This document shows, one piece after another, positions 45,792 to 53,794 of a DNA stretch of 64,000 nt (position 1 is the first letter of the stretch; each line of letters starts with the position of its first letter). The translations under genes and the position numbers were made by a program. This stretch comes from CAVYXZ01 sp965223835 (lineage in GTDB: Bacteria > Chloroflexota > Anaerolineae > Aggregatilineales > Phototrophicaceae). Under the pieces are notes generated by a model, which had not been told where the DNA came from, did no database searches, and saw only the letters and a program-made list of their open reading frames with translations. The DNA lies in contig CBDCXQ010000001.1 of NCBI GenBank assembly GCA_965223835.1, positions 5,208,001 through 5,272,000 on the forward strand, written 5' to 3'.

Positions 45792-46499
45792 TTACTCCTC
45801 AATTGCCGCGCCAATTGAGCGCAAATGCTGCCGGAAGGTATACGTGGGGTCGGTGGAGCGCTTATGCAGATACATGGCGAAGTCGAACTGATCGTGCAGC
45901 GTTTTCCCCTGCTTGAGGGTCTCGGCCTGTCGCCGTTCGACCAGTTGAATCTTCAATGCGGTTTCAATCAAGGATTGCATGTCTTCCGCCGGGACGAATA
46001 CTACGCCATCGGCATCCGCAAAGACAATATCATTTCGATCAACGGCAAAGCCGCCGAAGTTCGCTACTTTCAGTGCTTCAGCTTCCTGCCGATCAAGTCG
46101 CACCGGCCCAGACGGAAAAACGCCATAGCTGTAGACCGGGAAACCGATGCTGGCTAATTCAACCGTGTCGCGGTGCAGCCCCCAGATCACCACCCCGCCC
46201 AATTGATAGGCCTGCATTTCCAACACCATCAAGTCACCGATACAACCTTCGTCCTGACGACCACCGTTGTCGATCACCATGACGTCGCCGGGTTGTGATT
46301 GGCTGAGGGCTTCCAGGAAGACATCAACACTGCCGTAATGGCGGGCGGGTAGCGCTCGACCAGCGAAGCGCGTGCCGGGTATAAGCGCTTGAATTCCCGG
46401 TGGGGCAAAGCGTGCGGGCAGTTGCAAACGAACACACGCGTCCGCGATCAGTGGGGTTGAAAGTTCAGCAAAGGCCTGTGCCAGATCTTTATTATCCAC
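45792..46499 (-). CDS. RraA-family (HMG aldolase/oxaloacetate decarboxylase-like) protein
   Basis: Cytoplasmic protein of 235 aa of the RraA/HMG-aldolase fold. The family residues are GDVMVIDNGG, and G(x)xxRD in VIWGLHRDTVEL with the substrate-binding Arg-Asp. The C-terminus (about 190-235) is longer than classical RraA, as in the 4-hydroxy-4-methyl-2-oxoglutarate aldolases. It is divergent from the phosphotriesterase-like gene. RNase E inhibition is unlikely here. Confidence 0.85.
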   Translation of the reverse strand: MDNKDLAQAFAELSTPLIADACVRLQLPARFAPPGIQALIPGTRFAGRALPARHYGSVDVFLEALSQSQPGDVMVIDNGGRQDEGCIGDLMVLEMQAYQLGGVVIWGLHRDTVELASIGFPVYSYGVFPSGPVRLDRQEAEALKVANFGGFAVDRNDIVFADADGVVFVPAEDMQSLIETALKIQLVERRQAETLKQGKTLHDQFDFAMYLHKRSTDPTYTFRQHLRSIGAAIEE

Positions 46500-46606
46500 A
46501 TTGGTTCCCTTCTCCTAATAGATGCATTATGGCAGGGTCAACGGGCAAAAACGAGGGCGAAAGCGGTATAATCTGGCTATTGTCAGCCAACAAGGGAGCA
46601 GTGAAT

Positions 46607-47524
46607 ATGACCCGGCTTTATACGACACTCGGCCCCAGAACTGCCGACGCACTGGGACTAATTCTACCGCATGAACATATCTTCGTGGATTTGCGCACGC
46701 CGGATGTACCGGGTCAGGGCGAAGCCGACGCCGCCGCAGTGATTGCGATGATGGCCCCGGAAGTCGAGAAGGCCAAAGCCGTCGGCGTCACGGCCCTGGT
46801 GGAATGCAGCCCGGTTGGGGTGGCACGGCGGGCGGATATGGACAAAGCCGTTTCGGAAGCGACCGATTTCCCCATCGTGATGGCAACCGGCATCTATCGC
46901 GAACCCTGGGTCCCGCAATGGGCACAGCAGGCCAGCGAGGATGAACTTTATGAATGGATGCTCGGTGAACTCAACGGCGACATTGAGGGCAGTGGCGTGC
47001 GGGCCGCCTGGATTAAGCTCAGCGCCGGCGATGACGGCCTGACACCGCTGGAGACGAAAATTCTGCGGGCGGCGGCGCGGGCCGGGAAAGACACGAACGC
47101 CGTCATCGGTAGTCACACCATTCGCGGACAGGTGGTGAAAGATCAACTGGCGGTCATCGAGGAGATGGGCTACACGCCCGAACGTTATATCTGGATTCAC
47201 ACCCAGGCCGAGCCAGATTTTGACTTACACCTGGAACTGGCAGCCCGTGGCGTCTGGATTGAATATGATTCCATTGGCAACGTCGACCGGCACCCCGACG
47301 ACCTGTTTATTGATCGCATCAAAACATTGCTGGACCGCGGGTACGACAAAATTCTGCTCAGTCATGATCGCGGCTGGTATGATCCCGGCACGCCCGACCG
47401 CATCCCACAGCCGTTTACCTATCTATCGGAGACGTTCATCCCGAAAATGCGGACTGCCGGTTTCGATGATGCGACCATCAAATTGCTGACAGAGACGAAT
47501 CCGTTCAACGTGTATGCGCGTTAA
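46607..47524 (+). CDS. Phosphotriesterase-like amidohydrolase (PTE family)
   Basis: TIM-barrel metal hydrolase of 305 aa. Metal ligands are visible in LPHEHIFVD (H-x-H near the N-terminus), Lys in AAWIKLSA, His in IGSHT, His in IWIHTQAE and Asp in LLSHDRGWYD. Relatives are lactonases; true phosphotriesterase activity is rare. Start at the ATG at 46607 (a GTG lies 6 nt before, with GGGAG upstream of both). TATAAT at 46567-46572 is a likely -10. Confidence 0.88.
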   Translation: MTRLYTTLGPRTADALGLILPHEHIFVDLRTPDVPGQGEADAAAVIAMMAPEVEKAKAVGVTALVECSPVGVARRADMDKAVSEATDFPIVMATGIYREPWVPQWAQQASEDELYEWMLGELNGDIEGSGVRAAWIKLSAGDDGLTPLETKILRAAARAGKDTNAVIGSHTIRGQVVKDQLAVIEEMGYTPERYIWIHTQAEPDFDLHLELAARGVWIEYDSIGNVDRHPDDLFIDRIKTLLDRGYDKILLSHDRGWYDPGTPDRIPQPFTYLSETFIPKMRTAGFDDATIKLLTETNPFNVYAR

Positions 47525-47547
47525 TCTGTCGAGCACAAAGGCACTCG

Positions 47548-47587
47548 GACAATCCCTACAGATCCTAGCTTTTCTGTAAGGATTGTC
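47548..47587. terminator. Bidirectional terminator hairpin
   Basis: A 14-bp stem with one mismatch (47548-47561 and 47574-47587, 12-nt loop) sits between the convergent phosphotriesterase-like gene and the pilin-like gene, 23 nt and 21 nt from the two stops. T-runs are weak in both directions. Confidence 0.6.
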
Positions 47588-47607
47588 TGCTCCTTTAAAT
47601 GACGGGG

Positions 47608-48111
47608 TTACTGAATCACGAAATCAATCGTCAACGAACCGAGTTCACTACCGCCCCCGCCACTTCCAGAATAGGCGGTAGCCGTGAGGGTATATTCTCC
47701 AGTAGCCAGCGATTGACCGGCAAAATCACCGGCATTATCGCCCCACAACGAATAAGGCGTAACATTCTCGACCCGGGTGTTGGAAACTGGACCGCTCAGC
47801 GACAGCCGCATACTGCCAACCTCTGGGCCATAGGTGCGAAACGACACATTGCCCGGCATATCGGCCAGCGCCAGGTTTTGTCCGCAAACCCATTGGATGT
47901 CACTGTCAGCCCCAGAGTCGACCAGCATGAAACCGCTGATGGGCGATCCACCCAGATTCTCCATGGTGATCGCCAGGCAGCGGTACGAACCATACAGTGA
48001 TTCGCCAAATGCGGCCAGGCCAATGATCGCGACCAGCGCGACCAGCGCCAGCAACATGGCATATTCGACCAGTCCTTGCCCCCTTTCACGATGGGCGTTT
48101 TGATAAAACAC
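47608..48111 (-). CDS. Flp/TadE-like prepilin with a large beta-rich ectodomain
   Basis: 167 aa from the GTG at 48111, with AAAGG 9 nt upstream; the GTG at 48147 has no ribosome site. A class III leader ends at RERG, followed by QGLVEYAMLLALVALV with Glu at +5, the prepilin peptidase signature of Flp/TadE proteins. Unlike a Flp pilin it goes on for about 120 residues: a Cys pair, GSMRLSLSGPV, and a C-terminal YTLTATAYSGSGGGGSELG segment that resembles a surface beta-sandwich. No prepilin peptidase or Tad ATPase is in this window. It may be a minor pilin or adhesin. Confidence 0.72.
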   Translation of the reverse strand: MFYQNAHRERGQGLVEYAMLLALVALVAIIGLAAFGESLYGSYRCLAITMENLGGSPISGFMLVDSGADSDIQWVCGQNLALADMPGNVSFRTYGPEVGSMRLSLSGPVSNTRVENVTPYSLWGDNAGDFAGQSLATGEYTLTATAYSGSGGGGSELGSLTIDFVIQ

Positions 48112-48309
48112 AGGATAAGACCTTTCACTATGACAGTTACCTGTCACGGCAGCAGAATAATAAAGAAATGATAAATATCACTATATGTCAGATTCCGTAA
48201 TTTGTCCCAAAAGAATCAAAAAATCTTATCAAGATAGCCGTGTGCAGTGAGCAAATTCCACTTTTCCAACCCACAGATAGTTGTCGTGGCAGTTGCTGAA
48301 GTTATTGTC

Positions 48310-49065
48310 TTAAGGGATGGTGGGGGTCGTCAATAGCATATCCAGCAGGCGTTGCATCCGCTGGTAATGGGCGCCTTTCCAGTAGATCTGATCGCACGCG
48401 GCGCACTGGTGGAACCGGTCATAGTAGCTGGCGGTCCCTGGCGGCAGTTGGTCAATGATTTGGGCCTTCGCCACCGGGTGCAACCGACCATTGCATTTCA
48501 TACAGTGCTTAAACAGAGCCATCTGGTCCCGTAAATTATAACGGTCCGCCACTTCAATCAAGCGTTTTTGCGGCTTCAGCGTTCGCACATAGTAACCATA
48601 GATAACCAGACTGCGCTTGAGCAACCCCACATCGCGCGTCAGCAAAATGCGTTGTTCATGATGCGAGATGGCGGCCAGTTCATTATCGGGATAATCATTG
48701 CGGTAGAGCGTGTCATACCCCAGCATCCGCAAGTAAGCCGCCAGCCGCCCCAGGTGCGTATCCAGCACAAAGCGGGGACGGCCCGGAAACGGTGGTCGCA
48801 ACTGACCACCGTTTAATTTGTCGGCAGGGTAATCCAAACCGTGAACCACAATACGATCATCGGGCTGCACCAGATAATCAAATAATACCGGCGCGTCATT
48901 GACGAGAATCAGGTGAATTTCGGCATGCGGAACGCCCAGCGCTTCGATCATGTCTTTGATCGAGGCCCGGCGATCATAAGCATGGGTGATGATGTTGTGG
49001 CGCTGCTGCTGGCGAGGCAAAAAGAAACGCAAACTGGCATCGAAGGTGAAATAGGCATAATTCAT
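48310..49065 (-). CDS. Mut7-C RNase-type protein with ubiquitin-like N-terminus
   Basis: 251 aa. Residues 1-90 resemble the ubiquitin-like Mut7-C Ub domain (about 30-80, IKDMIEALGVPHAEI). Residues 95-250 form the PIN-related Mut7-C fold with FVLDTHLGRLAAYLRMLGYDT and the acidic RDVGLLKRSLV. A zinc ribbon of CMKC and CAAC (about 185-222) closes it. The family is a predicted RNase, possibly in RNA quality control. Transcribed alone; divergent from the USP gene. Confidence 0.85.
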   Translation of the reverse strand: MNYAYFTFDASLRFFLPRQQQRHNIITHAYDRRASIKDMIEALGVPHAEIHLILVNDAPVLFDYLVQPDDRIVVHGLDYPADKLNGGQLRPPFPGRPRFVLDTHLGRLAAYLRMLGYDTLYRNDYPDNELAAISHHEQRILLTRDVGLLKRSLVIYGYYVRTLKPQKRLIEVADRYNLRDQMALFKHCMKCNGRLHPVAKAQIIDQLPPGTASYYDRFHQCAACDQIYWKGAHYQRMQRLLDMLLTTPTIP

Positions 49066-49169
49066 CAGAGATGGTCTTTATGGGCCAGTTGGCAGAAAGA
49101 TTAATGACATTGCTCAGTCGCCGAATGATCTACCTCAGTATACGATGAGGGCAAAGAGAGGTGCAAATC

Positions 49170-49613
49170 ATGTACGAGACAATCCTGGTTCCATTGGACG
49201 GTTCGGGTCGCGCTGAGGCGATTATTCCGCATGTGCGCGAATTGGCACAGGGTATGAAATCCCGCCTGGTGTTGCTGCGGATTGTAGATCCGGCAACATT
49301 CATCGCAGGCTTGGAAGGGTTGCCAGTTGACGTCTCGCGGAATTTGCTGCAACAAGAGGTCGAAACGGCCCAGAGTTACCTGAATGGCAAATGCAATGAA
49401 CTGGCGGCAGAGCGCATTGAGGCCACTGCCCTTGTGCGTTCAGGTCCGATCGTCCAGGAGATTATCAATGCGGCGGAGGCCGAGGGCGCAGACCTTATCG
49501 CCATCGCCAGTCACGGACGCACCGGGTTGCCCCGACTGTTTTATGGCAGTGTCGCCGCCGGGGTACTGAACCGTATTGACCGTCCGCTGCTGGTGATTCG
49601 GGCGGATAGCTAA
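49170..49613 (+). CDS. Universal stress protein A-family
   Basis: UspA-like cytoplasmic protein of 147 aa. The N-terminus MYETILVPLDGSGRAEAI and the nucleotide-binding loop IASHGRTGLPRLFYGSVA mark the ATP-binding subclass. The ATG at 49170 follows an AGAGAGG site; the GTG at 49161 overlaps that site. Usually regulated by stress or starvation; no operator was seen. Confidence 0.92.
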   Translation: MYETILVPLDGSGRAEAIIPHVRELAQGMKSRLVLLRIVDPATFIAGLEGLPVDVSRNLLQQEVETAQSYLNGKCNELAAERIEATALVRSGPIVQEIINAAEAEGADLIAIASHGRTGLPRLFYGSVAAGVLNRIDRPLLVIRADS

Positions 49614-49649
49614 GCACGAGTCATCAGCAATAGGCTGACTGTCCATTGA

Positions 49650-50912
49650 TTATAAGCGCTTCCCAAATTCGTCAACGAAGGCAACCGCCGTGCTAATACC
49701 GTCCTCACGCTGAATCTTTTGACCTAATTCATTCGCCCGCTGTAGCATTCCAGCGTTCGCGACCGCTTCAGTAATGGCTTCACTCAGGCGATTAGCCGTG
49801 AGTTTCTTGCGCGGGATAGGCATGGGACCAACCCCTAAATCGGCAACACGTCTTCCCCAGAATGGTTGATCGCCCATGAAAGGAATAACAATCGAGGGAA
49901 TTCCGGCCCGCAGACCGGCAGCGGTAGTGCCCGCGCCCCCATGATGGACCACAGCGGCCATCTTCGGGAACAGCCAGGTATGAGGAATTGATGAAATAAG
50001 ATGAACGGTTTCCGGCATATCGGTCGGCTTCAAACCGCCCCAGCCGGAAGCAAGGATACCCCGTTGGCCGGTGCGTTTTAGGGCTTCCAAAGCCAGCGTC
50101 CCAGCTTCTTCAGGATTGCGGCTGACCATGCTGCCAAAACCAATATAAACTGGCGGTCCACCCGCATTGAGAAAGTCAACGAGGTCGGGGGGTGGTGTCC
50201 AGTCGTCTGGCGCATCCAGATACCAATAGCCCGTCACTTGATGATTTTTCGGCCAATCATGCGGCTGCGGCAGGACATGGTGACTATAGCCATACAGCGC
50301 TGGTACCTGTCGTTGCTTCAGGAACGCAAATGGACCCCAGAATGATCCCTTTGCCATGCCTAGAAATTTACGAGTCATGACGTCGCCGACCCTGGTACTT
50401 TGCCACATCATGTGGCGTAGTATCTGAAATGAAAGACGATTGCCCACCCGACCCAAAGGAAGTTCGGGCACCAGCGGCGCGGGGAATTCGCTGGTTGGTG
50501 TAAAAGGCACCACATAGGCCTGGATAAGCGGTATATTGAGCATCTCTGCAATGGAAAAGACGCCGCCCATCCCGCCCATCCCGGTCAATATTAGATCACT
50601 CCCTGCCAGGAGAGATGGCATCTTTTGTGCCATGTCAGCGGCACGCCCTTTTAATTCGGATTGCATCTTTGCCAGAATAGACAAGAAATTGCCATTTTCC
50701 GTCGTCTTGCGCCATTCATCGCTTTGTATAATCGCTTCAACACTGTCACCGATTGAGCAAAACCCCAGTCCAGCTTCGGTAGTGAGTGACTCGAAATCTT
50801 CGCTGGCTAACACGCGAACACCGTAGCCCGCCATTTTCAAGCCCTGACCCAGTGCAACATAGGGTTGAACATCGCCCCGCGACCCGGACACAACAATGCT
50901 AATCTGCATCAT
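49650..50912 (-). CDS. GT1-family glycosyltransferase (macrolide/sterol-type UGT)
   Basis: Cytoplasmic GT-B glycosyltransferase of 420 aa. It has an N-terminal acceptor domain (VVSGSRGDVQPYVALGQGL) and a C-terminal donor site (HHGGAGTTAAGLRAGIPSIVIP, GDQPFWGRRVADLGVGP). Relatives use UDP- or TDP-sugars on lipids, sterols or macrolides. The ATG overlaps the TetR stop (ATGA) with AGGGG upstream, so it depends on the TetR transcript. TetR control of a sugar-transfer gene suggests induced detoxification of a small molecule; that is inference. Confidence 0.9.
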   Translation of the reverse strand: MMQISIVVSGSRGDVQPYVALGQGLKMAGYGVRVLASEDFESLTTEAGLGFCSIGDSVEAIIQSDEWRKTTENGNFLSILAKMQSELKGRAADMAQKMPSLLAGSDLILTGMGGMGGVFSIAEMLNIPLIQAYVVPFTPTSEFPAPLVPELPLGRVGNRLSFQILRHMMWQSTRVGDVMTRKFLGMAKGSFWGPFAFLKQRQVPALYGYSHHVLPQPHDWPKNHQVTGYWYLDAPDDWTPPPDLVDFLNAGGPPVYIGFGSMVSRNPEEAGTLALEALKRTGQRGILASGWGGLKPTDMPETVHLISSIPHTWLFPKMAAVVHHGGAGTTAAGLRAGIPSIVIPFMGDQPFWGRRVADLGVGPMPIPRKKLTANRLSEAITEAVANAGMLQRANELGQKIQREDGISTAVAFVDEFGKRL

Positions 50913-51517
50913 GAATCCCCTGCTAATCCTTCCAGTAATAGATCGGTCAAAAAATCGGGCAGTTCATCCCATTGCGCTTCCAAAACCGGGTCGCCCAGAA
51001 TATTTTGTATGATAAGCCCCTGCACCATTCCTGAGATGATACGAATCGTGAGCCGGGCATTCACCAAATCCTTGCCCTGTTTCTGCATATGCGCTTGCAA
51101 GTACGCTTCTCCCAGCTTTAGGGTAGGCTCAAGGATGTGTTCGACATACAGCGTTCTCAATTCATCGTTGATCAACATCTCTGAGGTAACGACTCGGAAC
51201 AGCGCGAAGTTATCTTCTCTGAGTGCCGTCAATGGATGTGCTAAGAACATTTTTATGAAGCTACGCAAGTCAATATCAGCTACTGTTGGGTCATCATCTG
51301 GTTGGACCGCCGCTTTCATACGCTCAAAGATTCCCAATAGCAGGGTCGTTTTACTGTCAAAATAGTTGTAGATTGTGCCCTCTGAAATGCCCGCCTGCTT
51401 AGCAATATCCCTGGTCGTCGTCTGATGAAATCCTTTTTCGGCGAACATAACAGCGGCGGCATCAAGAATCTGATTCTTTCGGGCGATAATGAGCTGCTGC
51501 TGAATGGGGTCTGACAT
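50909..51517 (-). CDS. TetR/AcrR-family regulator
   Basis: DNA-binding repressor of 202 aa. The HTH lies at about residues 25-55 (TTRDIAKQAGISEGTIYNYF), and the C-terminal ligand and dimerisation domain is unassigned. It overlaps the glycosyltransferase gene by 4 nt. The promoter at 51632-51660 and the paired sites at 51589-51622 upstream suggest that it represses its own operon. Confidence 0.92.
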   Translation of the reverse strand: MSDPIQQQLIIARKNQILDAAAVMFAEKGFHQTTTRDIAKQAGISEGTIYNYFDSKTTLLLGIFERMKAAVQPDDDPTVADIDLRSFIKMFLAHPLTALREDNFALFRVVTSEMLINDELRTLYVEHILEPTLKLGEAYLQAHMQKQGKDLVNARLTIRIISGMVQGLIIQNILGDPVLEAQWDELPDFLTDLLLEGLAGDS

Positions 51518-51588
51518 GTGCTAGGTCCTCGATTGTAACTTGCTCATCACAGATCATCTGCAAAAAACTTCTCCAGCAGGTGGATGAT

Positions 51589-51622
51589 TGAGCAATCACT
51601 CATAATATTGAGTAACCACTCA
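51589..51622 (-). promoter_or_regulatory. Paired TetR operator sites
   Basis: Two copies of TGAGYAAYCACTCA lie at 51589-51602 and 51609-51622, starting exactly 20 bp apart, about two helix turns. Each has TGAG/CTCA arms (five bp in the second copy). They occupy about +4 to +37 of the transcript predicted from the promoter at 51632-51660, so bound repressor would block RNA polymerase. Confidence 0.65.
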
Positions 51623-51631
51623 TTTCGATTT

Positions 51632-51660
51632 ACTATATGAGAAAGCCGATTGCCTGTCAA
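51632..51660 (-). promoter_or_regulatory. Sigma-70 promoter for the TetR-glycosyltransferase operon
   Basis: On the minus strand TTGACA (complement of 51655-51660) and TATAGT (complement of 51632-51637) are spaced by 17 bp. The start point would be near 51625, about 108 nt before the TetR ATG. The rest of 51518-51829 shows nothing further. Confidence 0.75.
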
Positions 51661-51829
51661 GCCGCTACCGGACAAACATGAAACTCGCAAAACGGATATA
51701 TTTTCTGCTCTGAAACTCCCCTGACAATTCCCCGTAATCATAATTAACGTTATCCTCCAGTTATTGGGGAACTCGCCACCAGAGAATGCGGTACACTTAA
51801 GCTATGTACATCCAACGACGGACCATCTT

Positions 51830-52930
51830 ATGAGACGCGGAACCATCATTGTCATCATCTTTGCGCTGATCGCTGCTGGCATTGTCGGCGTGAGTCTATT
51901 TTTGCAAAATCAACCGCCCCAGGAATTTACGGTTGCGGTGAATCCGCTAGCGGAGGACTGGCTGCGGGAGGCAGTAAATCGCTTCAATGACTCGCAACCG
52001 GTGGTGAACTCGACCCAACGGGTGCAGTTCGCCGTGATTGTGCTCGATGATCTCAGTGTCTGGCAGGGTGGCACAACCACGTTCACGCCTGACGATCACC
52101 CGGCGGCCTGGGTGCCGACCTCGAGCGTTTCGGTTGACTATGCTGACCGTTACGACATCGTTGTGCCCTCAGTAGCCCGCACCCCGTTAGTGTGGGGCGG
52201 CTACGAATCGCGGGTGACGGTGGCAACCGGCGGTAACCCATTCGATTGGGCAGCAGTACAGAACGCGGCGGCAACGGAAAGTTGGGCTGCTCTGGATGGC
52301 GGCAATTCTGGCTGGGGCTTTGTCAACCTGGCCTTTGCCAAACCGGACATGACCATGAGCGGCCTGGGTACATTGTTCTCCGCCGCGGCCAGCTATCATC
52401 AAAATAGCGATATTTCGGGCGCGGCCACCCGCGACTCGGGCTTCCGGGATTGGCTGGAACCGGTGGTTGCCAGCGTAAATTTCCAGACACTGGGCAGTGA
52501 TCCGGCGGCAGGCGTCGCGCGCAGCCCGGCAACGGCGGCAATGGGCCTCTTGCCAGAAAATTTGTGGCTGCAAAATCTCAACGGTCTCACTGATGAGGCT
52601 AACGATGGCTTTGTGTTTAGCTATCCAACCTATCAATTCGTGCTGGATTTCCCGGTTGCTGGCTGGAGCGATAGCAATCAAGCCACCGAGATTGAGCAAT
52701 TAGCAGTACAAGCCCTCGGTGATTGGCTGAGCAGCACTGCCGAACAGGGGCAGGCGGTCGATCATGGTCTGCGTCCAGTAGACGGCGAACCAACAACCAG
52801 CGCCACGCGGTTTACCGCTGCCGAACCATTTGGCATTCTGCTGGAACCGGATTATGGTGAAAGCATCACACCACCAACCCGCAGCGAGGCATCGGGGCTG
52901 GCGCAGTGGTTTAGCCAGGCTAGCCGCTAG
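51830..52930 (+). CDS. Extracellular solute-binding-protein-like protein
   Basis: 366 aa from the ATG at 51830. An N-terminal signal anchor (IIVIIFALIAAGIVGVSLFL) has no lipobox Cys. The rest has the SBP type 2 pattern: VNPLAEDWLREAVNRFN at the first helix, VVPSVARTPLVWGG, and GGNSGWGFVNLAFA. No permease or ATPase gene follows, so it is either an orphan binding subunit or a sensory protein. Upstream in-frame ATG at 51764 would place 22 polar residues before the anchor. Confidence 0.72.
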   Translation: MRRGTIIVIIFALIAAGIVGVSLFLQNQPPQEFTVAVNPLAEDWLREAVNRFNDSQPVVNSTQRVQFAVIVLDDLSVWQGGTTTFTPDDHPAAWVPTSSVSVDYADRYDIVVPSVARTPLVWGGYESRVTVATGGNPFDWAAVQNAAATESWAALDGGNSGWGFVNLAFAKPDMTMSGLGTLFSAAASYHQNSDISGAATRDSGFRDWLEPVVASVNFQTLGSDPAAGVARSPATAAMGLLPENLWLQNLNGLTDEANDGFVFSYPTYQFVLDFPVAGWSDSNQATEIEQLAVQALGDWLSSTAEQGQAVDHGLRPVDGEPTTSATRFTAAEPFGILLEPDYGESITPPTRSEASGLAQWFSQASR

Positions 52931-53060
52931 CAAATATTACATTTTTGAGCGCCTGGCACCGGTCCGAAGCCTGCGTTCCATCGGTCGTCGCTACTGCTAA
53001 AACAATGCCCCTAACAGCACGTTTTTGACTCAGCCCTCAGCACTTTTTAAGGGAGACAAC

Positions 53061-53711
53061 ATGGACCCCCAATGGCTTGATTTCGCCCAGCGCATCCAGG
53101 CAATCGCCCAAACCGGATTACATTATCAACCGCACAGCTTCGACGCCGAACGCTACGACAAACTGCTCGACATCGCGCGGGAGATGCTGGCGGCCTATTC
53201 GGACTCACCCCCTGAACACATCAACGGATTGTTTCAACAGCAGACCGGTCACGCCACGCCGAAAGTCGATGTACGTGGCGTCGTGTTTCGCGACCAGAAG
53301 CTGCTGCTGGTGCGGGAACATCTCGATGGTGATCGCTGGACATTGCCCGGCGGTTGGGCAGACATCAACGAAGCGCCCAGCATTGCCACCGCCCGCGAGG
53401 TCTATGAGGAGACCGGTTATCAAACCCAGGCGGTGAAGCTGTTAGCCTTTTATGACCGGCGGTTACACGGCCATCCGCCTCATATTTTCCACATCTACAA
53501 GGTGTTTTTCCGCTGTAACCTGCTCCATGACGAACCGGCGCAGGAACAGATTGATAATCAGAGTGCAGCCTTTGTCGAGACCAGCAACGCCACCTTTTTC
53601 GCCGAAGACGAGATCCCCGATGATCTATCATTGGGCCGCGTGACACCTTCCCAGATTAAGCGATTGTTTGCGCACCTGCGCAACCCCGACCTGCCGACGG
53701 ATTTTGATTAA
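53061..53711 (+). CDS. NUDIX hydrolase with N-terminal helical domain
   Basis: 216 aa from the ATG at 53061, with GGGAG about 6 nt upstream. A helical Nudix-N domain (1-60; FAQRIQAIAQTGLHY) precedes the hydrolase. The Nudix box is near GGWADINEAPSIATAREVYEETG (about residues 100-122) with REVYEETG holding the metal Glu residues. Proteins of this layout hydrolyse nucleotide sugars, ADP-ribose or coenzyme derivatives. Convergent with the large TIR gene. Substrate unknown. Confidence 0.9.
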   Translation: MDPQWLDFAQRIQAIAQTGLHYQPHSFDAERYDKLLDIAREMLAAYSDSPPEHINGLFQQQTGHATPKVDVRGVVFRDQKLLLVREHLDGDRWTLPGGWADINEAPSIATAREVYEETGYQTQAVKLLAFYDRRLHGHPPHIFHIYKVFFRCNLLHDEPAQEQIDNQSAAFVETSNATFFAEDEIPDDLSLGRVTPSQIKRLFAHLRNPDLPTDFD

Positions 53712-53794
53712 AACTTAGTGCCAGCGGAGAAGCAGAAACCTGTCCCGACAAAACCCTTCTGAGCGTCCGCCGAAATACATCACGGCAAGTGAAT

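Noticed and set aside
51830..52930. ABC importer operon
   Set aside because: The solute-binding-like gene has no permease or ATPase neighbour and no lipobox.
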